Assembly (NCBI GenBank): GCA_021801025.1
Contig: JAJYYK010000003.1
Span: forward strand, 124,001-188,000
Origin: Pseudomonadota bacterium
GTDB taxonomy: Bacteria; Pseudomonadota; Gammaproteobacteria; Burkholderiales; Sulfuriferulaceae
Reading direction: 5' to 3'
Length of the DNA: 64,000 nucleotides
Position numbers and translations under genes: made by a program. Numbering within the stretch: position 1 is the stretch's first letter; every line of letters begins with the position of its first letter. Positions 1 through 10,040 of the stretch are shown in pieces. Under the pieces are notes generated by a model. That model was given only the letters and a program-made list of their open reading frames with translations. It was not told where the DNA came from and did not search any database.

Positions 1-65
1 CCATATCATGAACAAATCGCATAACGCAGAACACCCAATTCAGATCAAATTCAGATCAATGAAGG

Positions 66-593
66 TTACGCGGAATAACGTGCCACACCGGCCATAATCT
101 CAGCGTGAGCTGCCTCAGTATCTTCCCATTCTTCAACTTTTACCCATTTCCCAGGCTCAAGATCCTTATAATGTTCGAAGAAGTGACTAATTTGCGCCAA
201 AGTTAACGGTGATAAATCACGCACGCTTTTTACGTTTTGATACAAAGGACTCAATTTATCGACTGGCACGGCAATCAGCTTGGCATCTACACCTGATTCA
301 TCACTCATTTTCAACATGCCGATGGTGCGACAACGCACCACTACACCCGGCATCAATGCAAAAGGGGTAATCACTAACACATCGACCGGATCACCATCTT
401 CCGACAATGTCTGGGGAATGTAACCATAATTGCACGGGTAATGCATAGCAGTGGACATAAAACGGTCGACAAAAATCGCGCCGCTCTCTTTATCCACTTC
501 ATATTTTATTGGCGCCCCATTCATCTGAATCTCAATAATGACATTAAAATCATAAGGTAAATCTTTACCTGCCGACACTAAATTCAAGCTCAT
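66..593 (-). CDS. ppa: Inorganic pyrophosphatase (family I)
   Basis: Hydrolyses pyrophosphate to two phosphates in the cytoplasm, pulling biosynthetic reactions forward. The 175-residue product has the normal bacterial family I length. It shows the signature D66-G-D-P-V-D71 plus the expected metal and substrate residues E21, D103 and K143. The ATG at 593 is preceded by a purine-rich GAAAGAGAC stretch that can serve as ribosome binding site. It is a single gene on the minus strand, with the repeat element at 661-915 just upstream of its start, so its promoter must lie in the short gap or in the repeat. Identity is very secure. Confidence 0.97.
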   Translation of the reverse strand: MSLNLVSAGKDLPYDFNVIIEIQMNGAPIKYEVDKESGAIFVDRFMSTAMHYPCNYGYIPQTLSEDGDPVDVLVITPFALMPGVVVRCRTIGMLKMSDESGVDAKLIAVPVDKLSPLYQNVKSVRDLSPLTLAQISHFFEHYKDLEPGKWVKVEEWEDTEAAHAEIMAGVARYSA

Positions 594-660
594 TCGTCTC
601 TTTCAAAAAGAAATTTCAAAACAGTATTATAACGCATGCTTCACCTGATTTTTTGCCAGT

Positions 661-915
661 GGCTCGTAAATGAATAAATGGGCTTATGTTGTCGTGTATT
701 CTGGATGGATGCAAGACGCAAAGTGCGGCGCGTTCCATTCACAAGTTTTGCAACGTCGCAGACGCCAGAATACGAAGCAACCCGCCTGACTGGGGTCGCT
801 TTGTAATGCTGACCAGGGCGCGAGACGTACAGCAGTATTGTTGATAACAAGCGGCTTGCAACACAGGGATGCGTACAAAGCGACCCCAGCATAAGTCTAT
901 TTATTTACGAGCCCT
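661..915. repeat. Dispersed terminally inverted repeat element, copy 1
   Basis: A 255-bp non-coding element with a second copy at 13121-13389. The ends are inverted repeats (GGCTCGTAAATGAATAA at left, TTATTTACGAGCC at right). Inside lie two hairpins: one around 690-775 and one with 14-bp arms CTGGGGTCGCTTTG at 790-803 and 876-889. The 72-bp segment between the second arms runs in the opposite orientation to that of copy 2, while the rest is collinear. Short reading frames inside it look fortuitous. It resembles a non-autonomous mobile element or large palindromic intergenic repeat. No clear target duplication is seen for this copy. Confidence 0.85.
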
Positions 916-931
916 AATGCATCCACCAAAT

Positions 932-960
932 AAAAAACGGAGCACAGGGCTCCGTTTTTT
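932..960 (-). terminator. Rho-independent terminator of rhlE
   Basis: Perfect 12-bp stem AAAAAACGGAGC / GCTCCGTTTTTT with a 5-base loop, flanked by T runs on either strand. It lies 18 bp past the rhlE stop codon. The symmetrical A and T tracts mean it could also stop transcripts arriving on the plus strand. Confidence 0.85.
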
Positions 961-978
961 ATTCACAACAAAAGGGTA

Positions 979-2715
979 TTAACCCCAAGAACGACCAGTC
1001 CGTGCATTACCCGTTCGGTTTCCAGTCGCTGGACGTGCGGCACGCTCATCTGAAGAACGTCGTGGAGCAACCTCCACATTACCATTCACTTCACGCTCAT
1101 GTCCCGATGCACGGCCTTGACTTAAGCCCAGAGATTGACCGGCAGAGCGTTCCTGACTGGCAGGACGGCCCTGGCCCCATGATTGACCGGCTGAACGTTC
1201 CTGACCGGCAGGACGGCCCTGACCCCAAGACTGCCCACCTGAGCGTTCCTGACTGGCAGGACGGCCCTGACCCCATGATTGACCAGCTGAAGAACGATCC
1301 TGACCGGCAGGACGGCCCTGACCCCAAGACTGCCCACCCGAGCGATCCTGCCCAGCAGGGCGGCCCTGACCCATCGTTTCATTGCCAGCACGTTCCTGAT
1401 TGCCACGATTATCGTTGTATGAACGCGCTTCACGCGGGGCACCAAAATCACCCCCACCGCGCTGCTCGCGTTGTTGACCGTAACCCGAACGCGGCTGATC
1501 ATTGCGGCCATAACCACCACGGTGCTGGCCACCTTCCGGGCGACCACGTCCGCTTGGCGCACCGCTACGCGGCTTGAATTTGGGTTCCAAACCTTCAATC
1601 ACTTGTACAGGAATGTTTTGTCCCGTGAATCGCTCAATGCGTTTCAATTGCAAAGCATCACGTGGACTGGCCAATGACACAGCAATACCATGTGCACCTG
1701 CACGGCCCGTACGACCAATCCGGTGCACGTAATCTTCAGGATTTTTTGGTAAATCATAGTTAATCACATGCGTAACACCTGGCACATCCAGGCCGCGCGC
1801 AGCCACATCAGTGGCTACCAGCAAACGTAAATTGCCGTGCCGCATTTGGGTAATCGTGCGTGTCCGCGCGCTTTGATGCATATCACCGTGTAACGCGGCG
1901 ACTTTATGACCTGCCGCAGACAAATCATCAGCCAGGCTGTCTGCATCACGTTTCGTTGCTGTGAAGATAATCGCCTGATTAATATCAACATCATTAATCA
2001 AGTGCGTTAACACACGATTTTTATGCATCAGGTCATCAACATAGTGCATATGCTGCGCAATATTTTCGTGTTTTGCCTGCTGATGCGCAATTTCAATACG
2101 CTGGGGGTTTTTAAGCAACTCAGTCGCCAAACGTGCGATGTTACCTTCAAACGTCGCCGAAAACATGACCGTCTGGCGTGTCGTCGGCGTGGCATTGGCA
2201 ATTCGTTCTACATCCTCGAAGAAACCCATGTCCAACATTCGGTCGGCTTCGTCCAGCACCAACATTTCCAAACGTGAGAAATCAATACGACCACGATCCA
2301 AATGATCGATCAAACGACCTGGTGTGGCCACCAAAATGTCGTATGGTTGTGACAGCATACGATTTTGTACGGGATAAGGCATACCACCCAACACACTCAC
2401 CACTTTCACGCGATGCAGGCCACTGCTGTATTTTTCCGCAGCGGCAGTCACTTGCAATGCCAATTCACGGGTTGGTGTCAACACCAGAACACGCGGTCCA
2501 CGCGCTTGAATAGTACTGGGTGTACACAATTTTTCCAGAGCAGGCAGAATAAATGCCGCAGTTTTTCCGGTACCCGTTTGAGCCGATGCGAGCACATCAT
2601 GCCCTTTCAGTATCAACGGGATAGCAGACAGTTGAATAGGTGTGGCTTCTGTATAACCCAAGTCGGCAACAGATTTAAGAATAGCGGGGTTTAAGCCCAA
2701 GCTTTCGAAAGACAT
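979..2715 (-). CDS. rhlE: ATP-dependent DEAD-box RNA helicase, RhlE-like
   Basis: Unwinds RNA duplexes, usually in ribosome assembly, RNA decay and cold adaptation. The 578-residue product starts MSFESLGL as in RhlE. It then shows the Q motif (TPIQ), AQTGTGKT, PTRELA, TPGR, DEAD, SAT, ATDVAARGLD and HRIGRTGR in order. The ATG at 2715 is chosen because it is where RhlE homology begins and has AAGGAA 7 nt upstream; the frame stays open to 2802 without a better start. After about residue 390 the tail is low-complexity, Arg/Gly-rich and contains about five near-identical 16-17 residue units (GQGRPAGQDRSGGQSW type), probably RNA-binding. A terminator follows. Long antisense frames over the tail are shadows. 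Confidence 0.94.
   Translation of the reverse strand: MSFESLGLNPAILKSVADLGYTEATPIQLSAIPLILKGHDVLASAQTGTGKTAAFILPALEKLCTPSTIQARGPRVLVLTPTRELALQVTAAAEKYSSGLHRVKVVSVLGGMPYPVQNRMLSQPYDILVATPGRLIDHLDRGRIDFSRLEMLVLDEADRMLDMGFFEDVERIANATPTTRQTVMFSATFEGNIARLATELLKNPQRIEIAHQQAKHENIAQHMHYVDDLMHKNRVLTHLINDVDINQAIIFTATKRDADSLADDLSAAGHKVAALHGDMHQSARTRTITQMRHGNLRLLVATDVAARGLDVPGVTHVINYDLPKNPEDYVHRIGRTGRAGAHGIAVSLASPRDALQLKRIERFTGQNIPVQVIEGLEPKFKPRSGAPSGRGRPEGGQHRGGYGRNDQPRSGYGQQREQRGGGDFGAPREARSYNDNRGNQERAGNETMGQGRPAGQDRSGGQSWGQGRPAGQDRSSAGQSWGQGRPASQERSGGQSWGQGRPAGQERSAGQSWGQGRPASQERSAGQSLGLSQGRASGHEREVNGNVEVAPRRSSDERAARPATGNRTGNARTGRSWG
1128..1372 (-). repeat. In-frame tandem repeat in the rhlE tail
   Basis: About five imperfect units of 48-51 bp, each coding for a version of GQGRPA(G/S)Q(D/E)RS(A/G)GQSW. 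Unit length is always a multiple of three, so gain or loss of units keeps the frame. The units are so alike that copy number may vary between strains. Confidence 0.8.
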
Positions 2716-3303
2716 ACAATTTCCTTTTTTAAAAAACGCAAAGCAAAGCCGACCATAACAGGCTGTATAGTCACCTGAGTCGGCAAGAAACATCGTCGCC
2801 AACCAGGTTAAATTGCGTTTTCAAGAAAATTGCCGAAACGCGAAGGGTCAGGGATCGATGGTACATAACCCGGATACTTTTTCACCCAGTGCACGCAGAA
2901 CAACTCACGGGAACTTTGAATAAGGATTAATCCGGGATAAACAGTCACACTGTATCAATTTGCATACACAGTGACCGCATGACATTTGGTGTTGTCGCGT
3001 TTAGAAAAACAACGCAAGCGCCCAAACCGCCAAAATGTAGGGCACATTATACGGGTGTTTCAAAAAAACTCAAGTCAAATAACATGAAATTCAAATTATT
3101 TATTGACTATTTACTGAATTTTGTCTGATGTTTAATATTGCTGACATGATTAACGTGCTAAAATCTCACGTTTTTTATAATCCAACTGCAATCCAGTATC
3201 AAGCAGACACGTTCCCGTCACATTAACCCGTCACGAGCACTGCCCAAATTATTGATTATGGATACAACTTGATTTAACGCAGCATTTACTCACGGAATAA
3301 GAC
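2716..3303. other. Divergent intergenic region rhlE / bipA
   Basis: A 588-bp gap between two divergent genes with no credible coding frame. The right part (about 3080-3180) is AT-rich and probably holds the bipA promoter; a candidate is TTGCTG at 3138 and TAAAAT at 3159, with a short 15-bp spacer. The left part would form a long leader for rhlE, as is common for cold-induced helicases, but I recognise no known leader motif. Confidence 0.5.
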
Positions 3304-5109
3304 ATGTCTCGCCAACTCAGAAATATCGCCATCATTGCCCACGTTGACCACGGAAAAACCACTCTGGTTGACAAACTGCTGCAACAATCGGGCACCTTTG
3401 CCGCGCACCAGGCCGTCAGCGAACGCGTCATGGACAGCAACGACCTTGAAAAAGAACGCGGCATCACCATCACCGCAAAAAACACTGCGCTACAATATCG
3501 CGACCACCATATCAATGTGGTGGACACCCCAGGACACGCCGATTTTGGCGGTGAAGTTGAACGCGTTTTGTCGATGGTGGACGGAGTGTTATTGCTGGTT
3601 GATGCCGTAGAAGGTCCCATGCCCCAAACTCGCTTCGTCACACGCAAGGCGCTGGCGCTTGGACTGAAGCCCATTGTCGTGGTCAATAAAATTGACCGTC
3701 CGGGTGCTCGTCCAGACTTTGTAATCAGCGCCACATTCGATTTATTCGACAAACTCGGCGCAACGGAAGAACAGCTCGATTTTCCAGTGGTTTATGCCTC
3801 TGCACTGAATGGTTTTGCCAAGCTTGAACTTTCCGACACCAGTGACGACATGACCGCTTTATTTGAGACCATCCTCAAGCATGTTCCTGCCCCGGAAGGC
3901 GATCCCGATGCCCCGCTGCAATTACAAATTTCCGCGCTGGATTATTCCAGCTTTGTCGGTCGGATTGGCGTGGGCCGCATCACAAATGGCCGCATCAAGT
4001 CCGGCCAGGCAGTGGGTGTGGTGGCAGGATTGGATGCGCCCGTTAAATCGGGCCGGATTAACCAGATACTGGGCTTCAGGGGACTTAATCGCGTACTGCT
4101 TGACGAAGCGGAAGCCGGCGACATTGTACTGATTAATGGTATTGAAGAAATCGGTATTGGCGTGACCATCTGCGACAAGGAAAATCCTCATCCATTGCCC
4201 ATGCTGAAAGTGGACGAACCCACTTTAACCATGAATTTCCAGGTCAATGACTCACCTCTGGCTGGCACAGAGGGGAAATTTGTGACCAGTCGCCAGATTC
4301 GCGATCGACTGAACAAAGAACTGCTGACCAACGTAGCGCTACGGGTTGAAGACACTGAAGATGCTGACACCTTTCTGGTTTCCGGACGCGGTGAACTTCA
4401 CCTCACGATCTTACTGGAAAACATGCGCCGGGAAGGCTTTGAAATTGCCGTATCCAAACCGCGTGTCGTGATCAGGGAAATCAATGGCGAAAAGCAGGAA
4501 CCCTATGAAGCGCTCACCGTCGACGTAGAAGAAACCAATCAGGGCAGCGTCATGGAAGAGTTAGGCCGCCGTCGCGGCGACTTGCAAGACATGCAACCGG
4601 ATGGTCATGGCCGTGTGCGTTTGGAATACCGTATCCCGGCACGCGGCTTAATCGGATTTCAATCTGAATTCATGACGATGACCAGAGGAACCGGCATCAT
4701 GGCGCACGTATTCGATGAGTACGGCCCCATGAAAGCCGACATGCCCAGCCGCAGGAATGGTGTGCTGATCTCCCAGGAGCAGGGCGAAGCAGTGGCTTAT
4801 GCATTGTGGAAACTTGAAGACCGTGGCCGCATGTTTGTCACGCCAGGCGATAAATTGTATGAAGGCATGATCATCGGGGTACATAGCCGTGACAACGATT
4901 TGGTGGTCAACCCCATCAAAGGGAAACAATTGACCAACGTCCGGGCATCAGGCACTGACGAAGCCGTGCGCCTTACGCCTTCTGTGAAACTCACGCTGGA
5001 ATCAGCAGTAGAATTTATTGAAGATGATGAATTGGTGGAGATTACCCCTCAATCCATTCGTTTACGCAAGCGTTACTTGACGGAGAATGAACGTAAACGT
5101 AACCGTTGA
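3304..5109 (+). CDS. typA: Ribosome-associated GTPase TypA/BipA
   Basis: Translational GTPase of the EF-G family that acts on the ribosome during stress, low temperature and 50S assembly. The 601-residue length is typical (E. coli about 607). The N-terminus has G1 HVDHGKTT, switch region ERGITI, G3 DTPGHADF and G4 NKIDRPGA. EF-G-like domains II, III and V follow, then the BipA-specific C-terminal domain ending in basic residues. The ATG at 3304 has a GGA-containing sequence upstream and agrees with the family start. It appears to be a single-gene unit. No oddities. Confidence 0.97.
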   Translation: MSRQLRNIAIIAHVDHGKTTLVDKLLQQSGTFAAHQAVSERVMDSNDLEKERGITITAKNTALQYRDHHINVVDTPGHADFGGEVERVLSMVDGVLLLVDAVEGPMPQTRFVTRKALALGLKPIVVVNKIDRPGARPDFVISATFDLFDKLGATEEQLDFPVVYASALNGFAKLELSDTSDDMTALFETILKHVPAPEGDPDAPLQLQISALDYSSFVGRIGVGRITNGRIKSGQAVGVVAGLDAPVKSGRINQILGFRGLNRVLLDEAEAGDIVLINGIEEIGIGVTICDKENPHPLPMLKVDEPTLTMNFQVNDSPLAGTEGKFVTSRQIRDRLNKELLTNVALRVEDTEDADTFLVSGRGELHLTILLENMRREGFEIAVSKPRVVIREINGEKQEPYEALTVDVEETNQGSVMEELGRRRGDLQDMQPDGHGRVRLEYRIPARGLIGFQSEFMTMTRGTGIMAHVFDEYGPMKADMPSRRNGVLISQEQGEAVAYALWKLEDRGRMFVTPGDKLYEGMIIGVHSRDNDLVVNPIKGKQLTNVRASGTDEAVRLTPSVKLTLESAVEFIEDDELVEITPQSIRLRKRYLTENERKRNR

Positions 5110-5243
5110 TTCACACGCATTTATTTTGCTGTCAATTCGTGTTATTTTACTGAGAGAATGAATTAACCAGGCGTTGCACGATGCAAAAGACTCAATGATC
5201 GTGTAACGACCTCTAAAACCAGATTTTTAAATGGAGCATAAGC

Positions 5244-5669
5244 ATGACTGTTGAACACACCCTGTCGATTATTAAACCTGATGCGGTCGCAAAAAATGTA
5301 ATCGGTAAAATTTACCAGCGCTTTGAAGATGCCGGACTGCGCGTGATCGCCGCCCGCATGATGCATCTTTCACGTAAAGAGGCTGAAGGTTTTTATGCTG
5401 TGCACAGCGCCCGGCCATTCTTCAAGGATCTGGTTGATTTTATGATCTCCGGACCCGTGATGGTACAAGCGTTATGCGGCGATAATGCCGTACAAATTCA
5501 TCGCGATTTAATGGGTGCTACCGATCCGAAAAAAGCGGCAGCCGGTACCATCCGTGCCGATTTTGCGGACAGCATTGATGCCAATGCGGTACATGGGTCC
5601 GATTCACAGGAAAATGCTGCGATTGAAATTGCCTATTTTTTCCCGGCTTTGAATGTCTATCCCCGTTAA
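5244..5669 (+). CDS. ndk: Nucleoside diphosphate kinase
   Basis: Transfers the gamma-phosphate of ATP to nucleoside diphosphates through a phospho-histidine, balancing NTP pools. The 141 residues match the family. The start reads [10 protein letters not shown] and the active-site histidine sits in the motif NAVHGSDS near residue 117. The ATG is preceded by TGGAGC. It lies 21 bp upstream of rlmN, a common gammaproteobacterial neighbour order, and may be cotranscribed with it. Confidence 0.97.
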   Translation: MTVEHTLSIIKPDAVAKNVIGKIYQRFEDAGLRVIAARMMHLSRKEAEGFYAVHSARPFFKDLVDFMISGPVMVQALCGDNAVQIHRDLMGATDPKKAAAGTIRADFADSIDANAVHGSDSQENAAIEIAYFFPALNVYPR

Positions 5670-5690
5670 ATCGGAGCCCCGCGAACAGAC

Positions 5691-6773
5691 ATGACCATGC
5701 AAAATCTACTTGATTATGACTTGAAAGGGCTGACTGATTACTTCGCTCAACTCGGCGAAAAGCCCTTTCGCGCCAAACAGGTAGCGCGCTGGATTTACCA
5801 TTTTGGCGCCTCGGATTTTGCTGAAATGAGTGACCTTGCAAAATCCTTGCGTGAAAAACTGACGCACGAAGCAGCCATCATTCCGCCAACCTTGTTGACG
5901 GAGCAATCCGCCAACGATGGCACCCGAAAATGGCTGCTTGATGCAGGGGGCAAGAACGGTGTTGAAACCGTCTATATCCCTGAAGACAAACGCGGCACGC
6001 TGTGCATTTCATCGCAAGTTGGGTGCGCCCTCGCCTGCACGTTTTGTTCAACGGGTCGCCAGGGGTTCAACCGCAACTTAACAACCGCCGAAATCATCGG
6101 GCAGTTGTGGTGGGCGAATCGCGCCCTGGGACAAGCCCCCAATGGAGAAAGGCTGATTACCAATGTGGTAATGATGGGCATGGGTGAACCACTGGCCAAT
6201 TATGCCAATGTGCTGACTGCACTGAATTTGATGTTAGACGACCATGCTTATGGGCTTTCGCGCCGGCGTGTTACTGTCAGCACTTCCGGTATGGTTCCCG
6301 CTATTGACCAGCTACGGGAAGATTGCCCTGTGGCATTGGCCATTTCGCTGCACGCACCCAATGACACACTGCGCGACGAATTGGTGCCCATCAACAAAAA
6401 ATACCCGCTCAATGTCTTGATGGCAGCTTGCCAGCGCTACCTTGAGAAAGCACCCCGCGACTTCATCACTTTTGAATACATTATGCTTTCTGGTATCAAT
6501 GATCGACCAGAACATGCACAACAACTGATTAACCTGGTACGCGATGTACCCTGTAAATTTAACTTGATTCCCTTTAATCCATTTCCAAATTCGGGCTATC
6601 AACGCTCCAGCCCCGAATCCATCCATCGATTTCGAAGCACGCTTATGGCTGCCGGGCATGTGGTCACCACCCGAAAAACAAGAGGGGATGACATCGATGC
6701 GGCATGCGGGCAATTAGCTGGCCGTGTACAGGACAAAACTCGTCGCACCACTCACCGTATGGAGTTTGCATGA
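5691..6773 (+). CDS. rlmN: Dual-specificity 23S rRNA/tRNA adenine-C2 methyltransferase
   Basis: Radical SAM enzyme that methylates C2 of A2503 in 23S rRNA and A37 in some tRNAs. The 360-residue product has the cluster motif C112-x3-C116-x2-C119 ([12 protein letters not shown]), the SAM-binding MGMGEPL motif, and a cysteine near the C-terminus (DAACGQ) that acts in the methyl transfer mechanism. Two in-frame ATGs (5691 and 5697) are possible; the nearest GGAG is 15 nt before the first. Its stop overlaps the start of pilF as ATGA, so the two are translationally coupled. Confidence 0.96.
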   Translation: MTMQNLLDYDLKGLTDYFAQLGEKPFRAKQVARWIYHFGASDFAEMSDLAKSLREKLTHEAAIIPPTLLTEQSANDGTRKWLLDAGGKNGVETVYIPEDKRGTLCISSQVGCALACTFCSTGRQGFNRNLTTAEIIGQLWWANRALGQAPNGERLITNVVMMGMGEPLANYANVLTALNLMLDDHAYGLSRRRVTVSTSGMVPAIDQLREDCPVALAISLHAPNDTLRDELVPINKKYPLNVLMAACQRYLEKAPRDFITFEYIMLSGINDRPEHAQQLINLVRDVPCKFNLIPFNPFPNSGYQRSSPESIHRFRSTLMAAGHVVTTRKTRGDDIDAACGQLAGRVQDKTRRTTHRMEFA

Positions 6774-7567
6774 TGAAATGGTCAACCTTTGCATTCCTTG
6801 CCTGTCTGTTTTTTGGCGGCCTGAGCGACGCGCTCATTGCACAAGCCGCTTCCGGTCAGTTTTCCCAAGTCTCCACAACAGACACGGGGACGGAAAGTAC
6901 CGCGCAGACACGGGCACGTATCCATACAGAACTGGGTGCGGGTTATTACAGCCGTGGCCAGTATAAAGTCGCGCTGGATGAGTTGCAACAGGCTCTGAAT
7001 GCCGATTCCAGTGACGCCCAGGCGTATGGTATATTGGGTTTGGTTTATATGGCACTTCATGAAGACCAACCCGCAGAAAAAAACTTCCAGCGCGCACTGG
7101 ATCTATCTCCCAATCAACCTGAAATTCACAATAATTATGGCTGGTATTTATGCAGCCGTCATCAATATGACGAAGCCATCAAACAATTCAACATCGCCAT
7201 CGCTAATCCCTTATACACTTCCCCGCAAAGTGCGCTCACCAATGCGGGTTTGTGTTCAGTCCAGGCCGGACAAATCGAACAGGGACAAGCTTATCTGGAA
7301 AAATCACTCAATCTTAACGGCGACCAGCCTCCTGCCCAAACTGAATTAGCACAACTGTACTACCAGGAAGGACGTTATACCGAAGCAAGCTCGCTCATCA
7401 GTACGCTGATTGACAAGCAGGCTGATGCAAAACTACTTTGGTTGGGATTGCGCATCGCGCGGAAAACAGGCGATCACAATGCTGAGTCTTCAGATGACTT
7501 GCTGCTACGCAATCAATTCCCCAATGCACCAGAGACAAAATTACTTTTGCAGGGAAAGTACAACTGA
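6770..7567 (+). CDS. pilF: Type IV pilus biogenesis TPR protein PilF/PilW
   Basis: Helps assemble the PilQ secretin in the outer membrane. The 265-residue product starts with a signal sequence (basic MMK, then a hydrophobic stretch to AQAAS). A short Leu-Ala-Cys could be a lipobox, as PilF is usually a lipoprotein, but that cysteine is very early. Tandem TPRs follow ([24 protein letters not shown] and similar). The position between rlmN and rodZ is the normal one. The start ATG overlaps the rlmN stop (ATGA), which decides it over an upstream in-frame start at 6704. The stop overlaps the rodZ start (TGATG). Confidence 0.9.
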   Translation: MMKWSTFAFLACLFFGGLSDALIAQAASGQFSQVSTTDTGTESTAQTRARIHTELGAGYYSRGQYKVALDELQQALNADSSDAQAYGILGLVYMALHEDQPAEKNFQRALDLSPNQPEIHNNYGWYLCSRHQYDEAIKQFNIAIANPLYTSPQSALTNAGLCSVQAGQIEQGQAYLEKSLNLNGDQPPAQTELAQLYYQEGRYTEASSLISTLIDKQADAKLLWLGLRIARKTGDHNAESSDDLLLRNQFPNAPETKLLLQGKYN

Positions 7568-8640
7568 TGGACGAAACAACTCCTCCACAGGCAGACCTTT
7601 CTATCGGATCTCGCCTCAATCAAGCCAGAATTCAAGCCGGTCTGAGCATCAGTGACATGTCTGAACGCATCAAATTCAGTGTTCGCCAAATCGAAGCACT
7701 GGAAAACAATGAATTTGAGCAGCTTGGTCTGGGCTTTAGCCGCAGTTTTTTACGCAGTTATGCGCGCGCACTCGATCTCGATGCCAATACGCTTATCGAC
7801 GATTTGCCGAACACAAGTGTTTCACAGACCTCCAAATTAAACATTCATGACGAACAAATTGCGCTGAATCAACGCAATTCGCTTTGGAAAATTGTTGTGG
7901 GGACAATCATCTTATTGATGATACTCATCGCGCCCTGGTTTATTTATCGCTGGCTGTCACAAAGCGACGCCATGCCCGCCACCGACTCAAAACCAGTATC
8001 TGCTGTCAGCGCACGGCCTTCTGCCCTACCGGTAACCTCCATTTCCCGGCCGAATGTTGTCAGCACAACGAATCCACGACCCAACAGCATTTCAGCACCC
8101 ATCCCAACCATCGCGCCTTTGAATCTTAAAGCGGGGCCAAATGTGGAGGCCCCCACAGCGACGACAAGCACTGAATCAAACACCGCTACGTCGAACACCA
8201 CAACTTCGGGGTCCACGTCATCCATGGCTGCCTCCCCAAAAACTGCGACGACGAATGCATCCGTTCCAAACCCCATTGCCACCACTCAGGCAGCGCCAAA
8301 TTCTGCAGCGTCGGGGCCCGCAACGCCAGCCTTGCCGTTGCCTGCGCCAACCAATAACGGCAATACCACATCCTCAGTCATCACTGTACAACCCATACAA
8401 AACTTGCAGTTACAGTTTAACGGCGATGCCTGGGTAAGAATTCGCGATAACCAACACCACACGCTGACATCACACCTGTATCAAACTGGTCAACACGCCA
8501 GTTTTTCTGCCCCGGCCCCACTGTCGTTAGTGATTGGTAACGCTGCGCAGGTTTCCCTCACTGACAACGGTCAGGTCATTGATTTAGTGGCTCACACAAA
8601 AAACAAAGTGGCCACCCTGACATTGGGAACCACAAAATAA
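7567..8640 (+). CDS. rodZ: Cytoskeletal bitopic protein RodZ
   Basis: Links the MreB cytoskeleton to the cell-wall elongation machinery. The 357-residue product has a cytoplasmic helix-turn-helix of the RodZ type at residues 10-75 (LNQARIQAGLSISDMSERI). A single membrane span follows at about 102-122 (VVGTIILLMILIAPWFIYR), then a Ser/Thr/Ala/Pro-rich periplasmic linker, then a C-terminal beta domain (DUF4115) from about 275. Start and stop positions agree with the pilF overlap. Long frames in the linker on the other strand are composition shadows. Confidence 0.93.
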   Translation: MDETTPPQADLSIGSRLNQARIQAGLSISDMSERIKFSVRQIEALENNEFEQLGLGFSRSFLRSYARALDLDANTLIDDLPNTSVSQTSKLNIHDEQIALNQRNSLWKIVVGTIILLMILIAPWFIYRWLSQSDAMPATDSKPVSAVSARPSALPVTSISRPNVVSTTNPRPNSISAPIPTIAPLNLKAGPNVEAPTATTSTESNTATSNTTTSGSTSSMAASPKTATTNASVPNPIATTQAAPNSAASGPATPALPLPAPTNNGNTTSSVITVQPIQNLQLQFNGDAWVRIRDNQHHTLTSHLYQTGQHASFSAPAPLSLVIGNAAQVSLTDNGQVIDLVAHTKNKVATLTLGTTK

Positions 8641-8741
8641 CAGGCCACGGAATCATCATGTGAATTGGTACAAAAACAAACCCTATATCGTCCGCATTAA
8701 TTTAAAAGACATCACACGATTAAACCCATTAGACCAAACAA

Positions 8742-10040
8742 ATGTTCAACACACCCATAACCCGTCATTTTACCCAAACCGTCATGGTGGGACACATCGC
8801 CGTAGGCGGTAATGCACCCGTTGTCGTGCAATCCATGACCAATACGGATACTGCGGACATCAGCGGCACCAGCGAACAGATCCATGACTTGTGGCGTGCC
8901 GGCTCAGAATTGGTGCGACTCACCGTCAACACCATCGAAGCAGCCGAAGCAGTACCTCATATTCGTGACGCACTGGATAAGCGGGGTTGCAATGTACCTT
9001 TAATCGGGGATTTTCATTTTAATGGCCACAAATTACTGTCCAGTGTCCCTGCCTGCGCTGAAGCCCTGGCAAAATACCGCATCAATCCAGGTAATATTGG
9101 TCGCGCCAGCAAACGTGATGAACAATTCGCCACCCTGATTGAAATCGCTTGTCGCTATCACAAACCCATACGTATCGGCGTAAACTGGGGCAGTCTGGAC
9201 CAGGAACACCTCGCTCGCATGATGGATGAAAATTCCCGCATGACAACACCGCGTGAAACGGAATGGGTCATGCGTGAAGCGCTGATCACTTCCGCCCTGG
9301 AATCCGCCGAAAAGGCAGAACAACTGGGGTTGCCTCGCGACAAGATCATTCTGTCCTGCAAACTGTCCGGCGTACAGGATTTAATCAGTACCTATCAGGA
9401 ACTGGCATCCCGTTGCCATTACCCCTTGCATCTCGGGCTGACTGAAGCTGGCATGGGTTCTAAAGGCATTGTCGCCTCCACTGCTGCATTATCTATTTTA
9501 TTGCAACAAGGGATTGGTGACACCCTCCGTATTTCGCTTACGCCTGAACCGGGCGGAGACCGTAGCCGGGAAGTGATTGTCGCCCAGGAAATATTACAAA
9601 CCATGGGTATACGTTCGTTTACGCCCATGGTCGTCGCTTGCCCAGGTTGTGGCCGCACCACCAGCACGGTGTTTCAACACCTGGCTCAGGACATTCAAAG
9701 TTATCTGCGGGAACAAATGCCTCACTGGCGTAAACACTATCCAGGGGTCGAGACCATGCGCGTCGCAGTAATGGGTTGCGTGGTCAATGGCCCCGGAGAA
9801 TCACGCCATGCCAACATTGGCATCAGTTTACCCGGCACAGGCGAAGTACCTGTCGCACCTGTTTACGTTGATGGCATTAAAACGGTGACGCTGAAAGGCG
9901 AGCGCATCGCGGAAGAATTCCAGTGCATCGTGGACGATTATGTGCGCACCCATTACACCACGACATCCCTGCTCAATGCATCGCAGCATCCTGTTACTCC
10001 CTTGCATCCGGTTACCCAAATAAAATCCAGACAAACATGA
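8742..10040 (+). CDS. ispG: 4-hydroxy-3-methylbut-2-enyl diphosphate synthase
   Basis: Iron-sulfur enzyme of the MEP isoprenoid pathway that opens the MEcPP ring to HMBPP. The 432-residue product begins with the typical [20 protein letters not shown] region. The [4Fe-4S] cysteines appear in ACPGCGRTT and GCVVNGPGE. The C-terminus carries about 40 residues beyond the usual short form. No strong ribosome binding site precedes ATG 8742, yet homology starts right there. A 101-bp gap separates it from rodZ and may contain a promoter. The stop overlaps the hisS start (ATGA). Confidence 0.96.
   Translation: MFNTPITRHFTQTVMVGHIAVGGNAPVVVQSMTNTDTADISGTSEQIHDLWRAGSELVRLTVNTIEAAEAVPHIRDALDKRGCNVPLIGDFHFNGHKLLSSVPACAEALAKYRINPGNIGRASKRDEQFATLIEIACRYHKPIRIGVNWGSLDQEHLARMMDENSRMTTPRETEWVMREALITSALESAEKAEQLGLPRDKIILSCKLSGVQDLISTYQELASRCHYPLHLGLTEAGMGSKGIVASTAALSILLQQGIGDTLRISLTPEPGGDRSREVIVAQEILQTMGIRSFTPMVVACPGCGRTTSTVFQHLAQDIQSYLREQMPHWRKHYPGVETMRVAVMGCVVNGPGESRHANIGISLPGTGEVPVAPVYVDGIKTVTLKGERIAEEFQCIVDDYVRTHYTTTSLLNASQHPVTPLHPVTQIKSRQT

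Noticed and set aside
641-892. Minus-strand frames inside repeat copy 1 (and similar ones in copy 2)
   Set aside because: They are created by the palindromic repeat; the two copies do not keep a common protein once the inverted core is considered.
1002-1598. Long antisense and alternative frames over the rhlE tail
   Set aside because: They follow from the repetitive, GC-rich RG-type coding sequence; no ribosome binding site or recognisable domain.
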